The notes below the pieces were generated by a model. It was not told the origin of the DNA. It did no database searches and saw only the letters and a list, made by a program, of their open reading frames with translations. The position numbers and the translations under genes were made by a program. Below, piece by piece: positions 1 to 9,170 of a DNA stretch of 11,847 nt. Within the stretch, counting starts at the first letter, position 1. Each line of letters opens with the position of its first letter. The DNA lies in NCBI GenBank assembly GCA_012026855.1, contig VEOV01000360.1, positions 1 through 11,847 of the forward strand. Reading direction: 5' to 3'. The DNA is from Geobacter sp. GTDB taxonomy: Bacteria > Desulfobacterota > Desulfuromonadia > Geobacterales > DSM-12255.

Positions 1-2704
<2,704 letters not shown>

Positions 2705-2747
2705 TTAGTGGGTTTCTCCTGAATTTCTGGGCAATTTCAAATGGGTA

Positions 2748-2776
2748 AAAATAGCACAAATCGGCGAATGGCTCAA
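2748..2776 (-). promoter_or_regulatory. Predicted sigma-70 promoter of secA
   Basis: In the 83-base gap before secA there is a TTGAGC (-35-like, 2771-2776), a 17-base spacer and TATTTT (-10-like, 2748-2753). A TG dinucleotide sits one base before the -10, as in an extended -10 promoter. Transcription would start near 2741 and give a leader of about 37 bases containing the AGGAG ribosome site. secA may also receive read-through from the operon upstream, since no terminator is visible after the preceding gene. This is a prediction from consensus matching only. Confidence 0.55.
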
Positions 2777-2787
2777 CCTAAAAGGGG

Positions 2788-3420
2788 TCAGCGCGGCAAC
2801 AACTCCCACAGGGATGGATAGTCGGCTCCCAGGTCGGTAAGATACCTGCTTCTGGCCATACTCATATTGTTAAAGCTCTCCGTATCTTTCTGATAGGCGC
2901 CGAACAGCTCGTCATAGCGCTTGCCGGCCTCCTTGTCGCCGTTGCTGATGGGTTCAAAGTTATCATAACAGTGGCGCACCAGCAGGCGGGCAGTCACCAC
3001 GACCCGTTCCAAAGCCTGTTGATAAGGAATTTCACTCTCCTTGTCCATGTCGGCCAGAGGCAGGAACCTGCCGTGGCCCGAACTCTTCAGCCTGACGCTG
3101 TTTGCCGTCAGATAACCGCTCAGCTTCGCAGAACTCCTGGCAGTCTCAGCCAGGGCCTCAGCCACCTTATCCAGAATAGTGAGTGAATCCCTGGCACGCT
3201 CCCTGGACATGATGTTCATCTCCCTGTTGAGCCGGTCAACGGTCTTCCTCAGCCGTGAGGAAGCGAGCACATGCTCTGTGGCAAGATGCTCAACTTCAAG
3301 GGCGAGTATCTTCTCTGAGAATATCTCCAGCGGCTTTACCGTGGCAGAGAAGCCTGTCCCTGCCGGAAAAACAACCCCGCACGCCAGAATAACTGCTAAA
3401 ACTGTCACCCTGTGTATCAT
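2788..3420 (-). CDS. Uncharacterised exported, mostly helical protein
   Basis: I do not recognise this 210-residue protein. It begins with a clear signal peptide: Arg4, a hydrophobic stretch from Val5 to about Pro19, and a likely signal peptidase I site after FSA (residue 26). A Cys at position 14 follows Leu-Ala, but the residues after it stay hydrophobic, so a lipoprotein reading is weaker. The rest is charged and looks helical, with long Glu/Lys/Arg/Ala/Leu-rich segments at about 35-105 and 130-200, no transmembrane segment and one mature Cys (151). A periplasmic helical-bundle or scaffold role would fit, but no motif names a function. The gene starts 4 bases after the cupin gene stop, with GGAG placed well before its ATG, so it is the last gene of the envelope operon. 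secA follows with its own predicted promoter. Confidence 0.8.
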   Translation of the reverse strand: MIHRVTVLAVILACGVVFPAGTGFSATVKPLEIFSEKILALEVEHLATEHVLASSRLRKTVDRLNREMNIMSRERARDSLTILDKVAEALAETARSSAKLSGYLTANSVRLKSSGHGRFLPLADMDKESEIPYQQALERVVVTARLLVRHCYDNFEPISNGDKEAGKRYDELFGAYQKDTESFNNMSMARSRYLTDLGADYPSLWELLPR

Positions 3421-3424
3421 GGGA

Positions 3425-3805
3425 TTACTCCGTCACAGACTCCTCAACCTTTGTGCCGTTCTCTGGAACCCGGTTGTAGTCATCCTGAAACCTGACAATA
3501 TCGTCCTCCCCCAGATACTCACCGCTCTGGACCTCAATGATTGTCAGTGGGATTATCCCGGGGTTTTCCAGACGATGGTTCGTCCCGACAGGGATAAAGG
3601 TAGACTCATTGATATTGACAATGGACTCCCGCTCGCCGCAGGTCACCTTGGCCGCACCGGAAACCACGATCCAGTGCTCGCTGCGGTGGTGGTGCATCTG
3701 CAGGGATAGCCTCTCCCCGGGCTTTACCACGATCCGCTTGATCTTGTAGTTGCTGCTTTCGTCGAGAACCGTATAGGTCCCCCAGGGGCGTTCGCCGGTT
3801 TCCAT
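3425..3805 (-). CDS. Stand-alone cupin, mannose-6-phosphate isomerase type II C-terminal family
   Basis: This 126-residue protein is a single cupin domain like the C-terminal half of ManC-type bifunctional GDP-mannose pyrophosphorylase/phosphomannose isomerases. The sequence opens with RPWGTY (6-11), typical of that family, followed by the metal-binding first cupin motif QMHHHRSEHW (36-45) and the second-motif His in TNHRLEN (76-82). In the family, the His/Glu set binds a divalent metal and isomerises mannose-6-phosphate and fructose-6-phosphate. No nucleotidyltransferase half is present, so the protein could be a small isomerase or act on another sugar phosphate. The ATG was chosen because it overlaps the rfbD stop by one base (TGATG) and follows a GGAGGAA ribosome site; the same frame stays open upstream into rfbD, but that extension is antiparallel-free shadow with no family match. 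It is not RmlC, despite standing where rfbC often sits. Confidence 0.9.
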   Translation of the reverse strand: METGERPWGTYTVLDESSNYKIKRIVVKPGERLSLQMHHHRSEHWIVVSGAAKVTCGERESIVNINESTFIPVGTNHRLENPGIIPLTIIEVQSGEYLGEDDIVRFQDDYNRVPENGTKVEESVTE

Positions 3806-4644
3806 CAGTTCCTCCCGTTCTTTCTTATTTGCAGGTACTCCTTGAGTGCCTCCCGCCAATGGCGCGGGGTAAAACCGGTGTCGGCAGCCAGCTTGCTGCA
3901 GTCCAGGGTCGAGTAGAGCGGCCGGTTGGCCGGGCGATTGAGCTCTTTGGTGGTCATGCTGTTCACCTTGATCTGCAGCCCTTCCTCCGCAAAGATCACC
4001 TTGGCAAACTCGTTCCAGGAGCAGTAGCCACTGTTGGCAGCATGGTAGATGCCGCTGCACCCATTAATCAGCAGCGCCTTGACGGCCAGGGCGAGATCCT
4101 TGGTAAAGGTGGGCGAACCAATCTGGTCATCCACCACCGCCAGCTCGCTTTTTTCTTTTGCCAGGCGGAGCATGGTTTCAACGAAGTTCTTGCCATGGAT
4201 GCCGTAGAGCCACTGGGTGCGGATAATCAGGTATTCCGGAGCCATGGCGGCGTTGAGTTCACCGGCCAGTTTCGATTCGCCGTAGATACTGAGGGGCTCC
4301 TGGCAGTCATCTTCCAGATACGGGGTGCCTTTGCCGCCATTGAAAACGTAGTCGGTGCTGATCTGCACCAGCTTGGCGCCGATCTCCCGGGCAGCCAGCG
4401 ACAACAAGCCCACCCCTTCGCCGTTGACCGCCATGGCCGTTTCCACATTGGCTTCGCAGCCGTCAACGTCGGTATAGGCAGCAGCATTGATGATGACCTC
4501 TGGTTTCAGGGTCAACAGCACCCGCCGCACCGACTCAAAGGAGGTGATATCAATCTCCGGCAGGTCAAGCCCCCTGACATCCCCCTCCAGGGTTGCCATC
4601 AGGTCGTGACCGAGCATGCCGTTGGCGCCGATTACCAGTATCAT
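3805..4644 (-). CDS. rfbD: dTDP-4-dehydrorhamnose reductase
   Basis: RfbD (RmlD) catalyses the last step of dTDP-L-rhamnose synthesis, the NAD(P)H-dependent reduction of dTDP-4-dehydrorhamnose in the cytoplasm. The 279-residue protein is a short-chain dehydrogenase of normal family length. It shows the N-terminal Rossmann motif GANGMLG (6-12), INAAAYTDVDGCE (52-64), QISTDYVFNG (94-103) and the catalytic YGESK (Tyr121, Lys125). The ATG overlaps the rfbB stop by one base (TAATG) and is preceded by GGAGAG at good spacing, so translation is probably coupled to rfbB. The product feeds O-antigen or other rhamnose-containing glycans. rfbA and rfbC, which complete the pathway, are not in the window. 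Confidence 0.96.
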   Translation of the reverse strand: MILVIGANGMLGHDLMATLEGDVRGLDLPEIDITSFESVRRVLLTLKPEVIINAAAYTDVDGCEANVETAMAVNGEGVGLLSLAAREIGAKLVQISTDYVFNGGKGTPYLEDDCQEPLSIYGESKLAGELNAAMAPEYLIIRTQWLYGIHGKNFVETMLRLAKEKSELAVVDDQIGSPTFTKDLALAVKALLINGCSGIYHAANSGYCSWNEFAKVIFAEEGLQIKVNSMTTKELNRPANRPLYSTLDCSKLAADTGFTPRHWREALKEYLQIRKNGRN

Positions 4645-5714
4645 TATTTGCTCTCCCCGTACTGTGTCTCATAGTACTGCTGGTACTCGCCGGAAGTGAC
4701 ATGTGCCACCCACTCCTGATTGGCCAGATACCAGTCGATGGTTTCCCTGATGCCGCTTTCGAAGGTGTAGGACGGTTCCCAGCCCAGGTCTCGCTTCAAT
4801 TTGGCCGCATCTATGGCATAACGGCGATCATGTCCCGGCCGGTCCTTGACAAAGGCAATCAGTCCGCGGCTCTCCCCTTTTTTGCGCCCCAGGCTCTCGT
4901 CCATCAGGTCGCAGACCAGGTGGACAATGTCGATATTCTTCCATTCGTTGTTGCCGCCGATATTGTAAACCCCGCCGGACTTGCCCCCCTTGAGCACCGT
5001 CTCGACAGCAATGGCGTGATCTCTGACATGGAGCCAGTCGCGCACATTGAGACCGTCACCGTAGACCGGCAGGGCCTTCCTGTTGATGATGTTGCTGATC
5101 AAAAGCGGGATCAGCTTCTCAGGGAAGTGAAACGGACCGTAGTTGTTGGAACAGCGGGTATTCAGGGTCGGCATGCCGTAGGTCTCGTGATATGCCCGTA
5201 CCAGCAGGTCGGCGCCGGTCTTGCTGGCCGAGTAGGGCGAATTGGGCGCCAGCGGTGTCTCTTCGGTAAAATAGCCGGTCTCCCCCAGGGAACCATAGAC
5301 CTCATCGGTGGAGATCTGCAGATAGCGAAAATCGGCAACAGCTCCCGATTGCCAGTGTTTCCGGCTCTCTTCCAGCAACACCTGGGTACCCAGGACGTTG
5401 GTCTTGACAAAAATCTCCGGCCCGGAAATGGAACGATCCACATGGGACTCGGCCGCGAAGTGGACCACGGCGTCAACTTTTTCATCTGCCAGCAGCTTCG
5501 CTACCAGAGCTGCATCACAGATATCCCCCTTGATGAAGCGGTAGTCCGGATTATGGTCAACAGAGCGCAGATTCTCCAGATTGCCGGCATAGGTAAGGGC
5601 ATCCAGGTTGATCACCCGGCAGCCCGGATTGAGCGGCATGAAGCAGTTGATGAAATTCGAACCGATGAAGCCTGCGCCGCCGGTCACCATGACTGACTTG
5701 GGGGTAAAGTGCAT
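4644..5714 (-). CDS. rfbB: dTDP-glucose 4,6-dehydratase
   Basis: RfbB (RmlB) converts dTDP-glucose to dTDP-4-keto-6-deoxyglucose using bound NAD+, the second step toward dTDP-rhamnose. Numbered from the start chosen here (356 residues), the protein has TGGAGFIGS (11-19), HFAAESHVDRSI (85-96), the catalytic Thr136-Asp137-Glu138 in STDEVYG, and YSASK (Tyr161, Lys165), all family hallmarks. Two ATGs compete. The first, at 5726, overlaps the lptD stop (TAATG) but has no ribosome site. The second, at 5714, follows GGAGAG at ideal spacing and begins close to the Rossmann fold as in homologues, so I prefer it; the longer form adds only four residues. The gene ends in a one-base overlap with rfbD. 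Confidence 0.96.
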   Translation of the reverse strand: MHFTPKSVMVTGGAGFIGSNFINCFMPLNPGCRVINLDALTYAGNLENLRSVDHNPDYRFIKGDICDAALVAKLLADEKVDAVVHFAAESHVDRSISGPEIFVKTNVLGTQVLLEESRKHWQSGAVADFRYLQISTDEVYGSLGETGYFTEETPLAPNSPYSASKTGADLLVRAYHETYGMPTLNTRCSNNYGPFHFPEKLIPLLISNIINRKALPVYGDGLNVRDWLHVRDHAIAVETVLKGGKSGGVYNIGGNNEWKNIDIVHLVCDLMDESLGRKKGESRGLIAFVKDRPGHDRRYAIDAAKLKRDLGWEPSYTFESGIRETIDWYLANQEWVAHVTSGEYQQYYETQYGESK

Positions 5715-5725
5715 GATGCTCTCCA

Positions 5726-7777
5726 TTACAACAGTTTGAAATTGCCCAACCCTGAGAGATTGAAACTGAAACTGAACTCCTTGTTATCTATCCGGTCGCG
5801 GTAGGAGAGCAGGATGCTCCAGCACTGATGCTTATACTCCACCGAATAGAGAGTTTCAAGAAATGCCGCCCGGTCGAAGGAGTAGCGCCCCTCGACAGCA
5901 AAAACATAAGGACGGAAATCGGCGTATTTGACCCTGCCGGAGAGGTAATCAAGCGCCCCTTCGGCGTGGCGGTATTCCAACCCGGCAGAGGTGCCGCTTT
6001 TGTTGCCGATTTCGCTGCCAACGGCGGCATTGGTGACCGTGCCATTGTACGGGCTGACCCGGTCATCGGTAAAGATCCGCCACTGCTTGAACGGGAACAG
6101 CTCGGCAACAACGCGGGTATCGGTAAAGCGGCGCCCTTCATCAACCAGCACCAGAAGATCGCGCCGGGTGCCACTGGTCTGGTACCCCTGAGTCAGCGAA
6201 AAACGGGCCAGGTCGCGGTACTCTACCCCGTTTGGGGTCGTGCTCCGCCCGGTAACAGTGTTCAGCAGGGAGGCGGAGAGAATTCCTCCTCCTGTAACCC
6301 GGTCATCATAATCGAAAAACGGCAGATCAGCCTGCTGCTTCTGCTCTGTCAGGGTGTAGCGGATCTGGGGGGTAATGGTGTGCCTGATACGTTCCGCATC
6401 GAGGAATTTCGCCTCGTAAACCCTGGCAAAGCCGCTTTGCAGCATGGCATCCAGGTTGAAGAGCCCGCGCTGGTCCGAGCTGCTGTTACCGGATGAATTT
6501 TCCGTGCTGTAAAATCGCTGTGAGTACCCCCCCTGCAGTGCGCCGGCAACCTGCCCGGCACGGAGAGGCAGTGACAGCTGTGGTGACAGGATCACCCGCT
6601 GGCCGCGCCAGCCGCTGTCCCGGTCAAAGTTGGCCGCAGCAGCGGTAAAGGAGTAATAAAGCGGCGTTCCCGGCAGGGGCGAGCCGGTGCCGTTGGCAGT
6701 GGCAAAGGGGAGGCTCTGCAGGGTAGTGCTGTTGTTCGGGACATCCAGATTGTTCAGATAATCGGCCCCGGCAGTGAAGAGCAGATCACTCTTCCTGTGG
6801 CTCAAAAAAACCATGGTCTCCAGGTACTGCCGGTTGTATTCACCGCTCATGGTGCCATAGTCGCGGAAATAGTCCCGGTCGAGGGCATAGCTCACGTCCG
6901 CCCGCCAGTAGGTGTCTGGCGTAAAATTATGTTGCTGCTTGATCTCGATGTCGCCGCGAAACTTGCTCTTCTCCAGGTCATAGATCAGGTAGCCGTGACT
7001 CAGCCCCTGCCCCTTGTTAGCCCCAAGATAGCGATGCTCGACGGCCAGACCGGCGCCCCGCTTGCTCTGCAGGTCCGCAGTCAAGGTCATGTCCATGCTC
7101 GGCGAAGGGGCAAAGTAGTAGGGGATATCTAGGAACACCCCTTTTTTGCTGGAATTGCCAGCCGTGGGGATCAGAAAGCCGGACTGCCTTTCGGTCTTGG
7201 CAGGAAAAATAAAGTACGGCAACCAGAAAGCAGGGACATCGGCCAGATAGAGGACCGCGTTCCGGCCGGTGGCAAACTCGTCAAGCGTGAGCTTCAGATC
7301 TTCCACCTTGAACTTCCAGCCGGTTGACGGATTATCGCATGAGGTGATAGTGCCGTTCTTGATCCGGTAATCCTGCTCACCGGTCTTTTCAATTTTTTCG
7401 CCGCCGAGATGGATATTTTGCTGTTTGAGAAACAGCTCCCCCTTGTCAATCGTCCCCTTCTGACTCTCCAGCTGAAACTCGGCCCGCTCACCACTGAGGG
7501 TATCGCCGTTCTTGTTCAGCTTCACCCCACCCTCGGCAACCACCAGCCCCTTTTCCCGCCAGTATGACGCCATGGCGGCATAGAGATGCGCCCCGGCCCA
7601 TTCCATCTCCACATTACCGGAGGCCCGCACAACATCGTCCCCCTGGTCGTGACTGAGGCGGTCGGCCCTGAGCAGCACCGCGGGCTCGGCAGCCATCAAC
7701 GGCGTCGCCAGCAGGCTAACCAGGGCAAAGATTGGTACTGATTTCTTTAACAAAACGCTTCCTTGATCATTTATCAT
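5726..7777 (-). CDS. lptD: LPS-assembly outer-membrane protein LptD
   Basis: LptD forms, with the lipoprotein LptE, the outer-membrane channel that places lipopolysaccharide in the outer leaflet. The 683-residue protein has a signal peptide (hydrophobic core about 13-29, likely cleavage after MAA-Glu31 region), an OstA/LptA-like jellyroll (about 35-145, with repeated strands such as ASGNVEM and AEGGVKL), then a beta-barrel from about 190 to the C terminus rich in aromatic alternating strands; AFWLPYFIFPA (184-194) marks the barrel entry as in other LptDs. Only two cysteines exist, Cys147 just after the jellyroll and Cys652 near the end, suited to one inter-domain disulfide. The ATG directly follows the folC stop (TAG-ATG) but lacks a ribosome site. 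A TTG at codon 9 (7753) has AAGGA six bases upstream and gives a compact signal peptide, so it is a credible alternative start. No lptE is in the window. Confidence 0.95.
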   Translation of the reverse strand: MINDQGSVLLKKSVPIFALVSLLATPLMAAEPAVLLRADRLSHDQGDDVVRASGNVEMEWAGAHLYAAMASYWREKGLVVAEGGVKLNKNGDTLSGERAEFQLESQKGTIDKGELFLKQQNIHLGGEKIEKTGEQDYRIKNGTITSCDNPSTGWKFKVEDLKLTLDEFATGRNAVLYLADVPAFWLPYFIFPAKTERQSGFLIPTAGNSSKKGVFLDIPYYFAPSPSMDMTLTADLQSKRGAGLAVEHRYLGANKGQGLSHGYLIYDLEKSKFRGDIEIKQQHNFTPDTYWRADVSYALDRDYFRDYGTMSGEYNRQYLETMVFLSHRKSDLLFTAGADYLNNLDVPNNSTTLQSLPFATANGTGSPLPGTPLYYSFTAAAANFDRDSGWRGQRVILSPQLSLPLRAGQVAGALQGGYSQRFYSTENSSGNSSSDQRGLFNLDAMLQSGFARVYEAKFLDAERIRHTITPQIRYTLTEQKQQADLPFFDYDDRVTGGGILSASLLNTVTGRSTTPNGVEYRDLARFSLTQGYQTSGTRRDLLVLVDEGRRFTDTRVVAELFPFKQWRIFTDDRVSPYNGTVTNAAVGSEIGNKSGTSAGLEYRHAEGALDYLSGRVKYADFRPYVFAVEGRYSFDRAAFLETLYSVEYKHQCWSILLSYRDRIDNKEFSFSFNLSGLGNFKLL

Positions 7778-9049
7778 CTAGCCGCGAATCGGCATGAAAC
7801 TTGAGTCGGTGAGATACCCTCTCACTTCACCGACAGTAAAGAGCGAACCGGCCACCAGAACCAGGTCACCAGCCTGCGCCTCAGCCCTGGCCAACTCAAC
7901 CCCCTGGGCAGGTGTTCCGGCAGCAACAGCAGCATAGCCTTGCTCCAGGCAGAAAGCCGCCAGCTCACCAGCCGGCAAAGCCCTCTCAAGCGAAGGCGTT
8001 ACCGCCACAGTCAGACTGGCCAGCGGCAACAGGGTCAGCAACACCTCCTGCCACGCCTTGTCAGCCATGACCCCGATTACCAGAATCAACCGCTGGTATT
8101 GGTAAGCAGCCAGCGACTGCTGCAGTGCCCTGGCGCCGGCAGGATTATGGGCGCCGTCAAGCAGGAGCGGCGGCACTCCCGGAAAGAGCTCCATTCGCCC
8201 GGGCCATCTGGCCGCAGCCGCCCCTCTGGCAATATCAGCATCACTCACCGTGAAACCGGCTTTAGCCAGCTGCAGTGCGGCGGCAATGGCCAGGGCAAGA
8301 TTTTCTGCCTGAAAAGCGCCTTGCAGAGCAGGCTGACAGGATATTACCCTGTCAAAACCTGTGAAGACAACGTTTTCGCCCTGTGCCTCAATCCGGAAAT
8401 CGGCGTCAGCAAGAATCAGCCGGGCAGACCTGAGCTGCGCCATCTCCTTGATAACCTGCAGCGCCTCACCGGCCTGGCCGGCAACCACAACCGGCCGCCC
8501 CTGCTTGATTATGCCTGCCTTTTCAGCAGCTATCCTGGCGATGGTATCACCAAGATAATCACAGTGATCAAGCGAGATGGGGGTTATTACCGAAAGGAGG
8601 CCGGTAGCCACATTGGTCGCATCATGAGCCCCGCCCATTCCGGCTTCGATGATGGCAACATCAACCTTCTCCTCGGCAAAGCAGACAAAGGCAATGGCAG
8701 TGACCAGCTCGAAAAAAGTCGCCTCAGGGGGGGCAACTGTCAGCACCTTCCCTGCAGCCCTGTGCACCGTGCTCTCCGGGAGGTCGGCATCATTAATACG
8801 AAATCTTTCAGTGAAGTTCAGCAGATGGGGCGAGGAGAAATAAGCCGTCCGGTACCCGGCGGCAGTCATGATTGCCGACAGAAATGCCCCGGTAGACCCC
8901 TTGCCGTTGGTTCCGGCTATCTGTACTGCCCGGACCCCATGGTGCGGATTGCCAAGCAGCTCAAGCAGCAGCGTTATCCGCTCCAGCCCCGGCTTCATGC
9001 CAAACCGGCCGCGGCTGAAGATATGGGCCAATGTCTCTTCGTAGGTCAT
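7778..9049 (-). CDS. folC: Dihydrofolate synthase / folylpolyglutamate synthase
   Basis: FolC is a cytoplasmic Mur-ligase-family enzyme that adds glutamate to dihydropteroate and to reduced folates using ATP. The 423-residue protein has the family opening (FGMKPGLERI, 16-25), the P-loop AGTNGKGS (45-52), SSPHLLNFTERFRIN (72-86), the metal/phosphate segment SLDHCDYLGDTIA (159-171), EKAGIIK (176-182), the hinge ARWPGRMELF (280-289), DGAHNP (298-303) and a C-terminal Rossmann-like domain. The segment usually read GGRLDATN is GGAHDATN here (139-146). The ATG is the only in-frame start before an upstream stop five codons away and fits family N termini, yet it has no ribosome site; a perfect TATAAT lies only 11 bases before it. 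It heads the envelope operon and abuts lptD without a gap. Confidence 0.96.
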   Translation of the reverse strand: MTYEETLAHIFSRGRFGMKPGLERITLLLELLGNPHHGVRAVQIAGTNGKGSTGAFLSAIMTAAGYRTAYFSSPHLLNFTERFRINDADLPESTVHRAAGKVLTVAPPEATFFELVTAIAFVCFAEEKVDVAIIEAGMGGAHDATNVATGLLSVITPISLDHCDYLGDTIARIAAEKAGIIKQGRPVVVAGQAGEALQVIKEMAQLRSARLILADADFRIEAQGENVVFTGFDRVISCQPALQGAFQAENLALAIAAALQLAKAGFTVSDADIARGAAAARWPGRMELFPGVPPLLLDGAHNPAGARALQQSLAAYQYQRLILVIGVMADKAWQEVLLTLLPLASLTVAVTPSLERALPAGELAAFCLEQGYAAVAAGTPAQGVELARAEAQAGDLVLVAGSLFTVGEVRGYLTDSSFMPIRG

Positions 9050-9060
9050 TACGGGGATGG

Positions 9061-9089
9061 ATTATAGGTAATAGAGTCGTGAAAGTCGA
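9061..9089 (-). promoter_or_regulatory. Predicted sigma-70 promoter of folC, almost touching the start codon
   Basis: A perfect -10 TATAAT (9061-9066) is preceded at 17 bases by TCGACT (9084-9089), which matches four of six positions of the -35 consensus. The expected start of transcription is near 9054, leaving a leader of roughly 5 bases before the folC ATG. That agrees with the lack of a Shine-Dalgarno sequence and suggests leaderless or near-leaderless translation. The site lies downstream of the accD terminator, as expected for the start of a new transcription unit. The prediction rests on consensus only. Confidence 0.5.
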
Positions 9090-9097
9090 GGAATTTG

Positions 9098-9122
9098 GGG
9101 CCCTTTAACATTTAAAGAGCCC
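9098..9122 (-). other. Second hairpin competing with the accD terminator
   Basis: On the transcript, GGGCTCTTTAA (9122-9112) can pair with TTAAAGGGCCC (9108-9098) around a 3-base loop, giving 11 pairs with one G-U wobble. Its 5' arm overlaps the 3' arm of the accD terminator by 8 bases (9115-9122), so the two structures exclude each other. No U-run follows it. It could be an antiterminator, a 3'-end stabiliser, or chance. Confidence 0.4.
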
Positions 9123-9148
9123 TGCCGGATGAATCCGGCAGGGCTCTT
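9115..9148 (-). terminator. Intrinsic terminator after accD
   Basis: A perfect 16-base inverted repeat (AAGAGCCCTGCCGGAT and its complement) with a very tight centre starts 22 bases after the accD stop. In RNA it would be a 15-bp stem with a 4-base loop, rich in G-C. On the minus strand the stem is followed by TTTAAATGTT after the closing CTCTT, a modest U-rich tail; on the plus strand the following bases are purine-rich, so the structure is oriented to end accD transcripts. The tail is weaker than in textbook cases, so some read-through into folC is possible. Confidence 0.8.
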
Positions 9149-9170
9149 GGAAAGCATCAGCAGGTATGAT

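Noticed and set aside
3376..3420. Lipoprotein reading of the exported protein (Cys14 after Leu-Ala)
   Set aside because: The hydrophobic core before Cys14 is short and the residues after it stay hydrophobic up to a good signal peptidase I site after residue 26.
3806..4060. N-terminal extension of the cupin gene by 85 codons
   Set aside because: The extension lies inside rfbD in another frame, has no domain match, and the ATG at 3805 has an excellent ribosome site and family-like N terminus.
4593..5696. Long open frame of 367 codons on the plus strand opposite rfbB
   Set aside because: Fully antisense to an unambiguous dTDP-glucose dehydratase gene and without recognisable domains.
7940..9067. 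Long open frame of 375 codons on the plus strand opposite folC
   Set aside because: Antisense to folC, with an irregular protein sequence lacking motifs.
9115..9148. Terminator serving the plus strand
   Set aside because: No plus-strand gene ends here and the bases after the stem on that strand are not T-rich.
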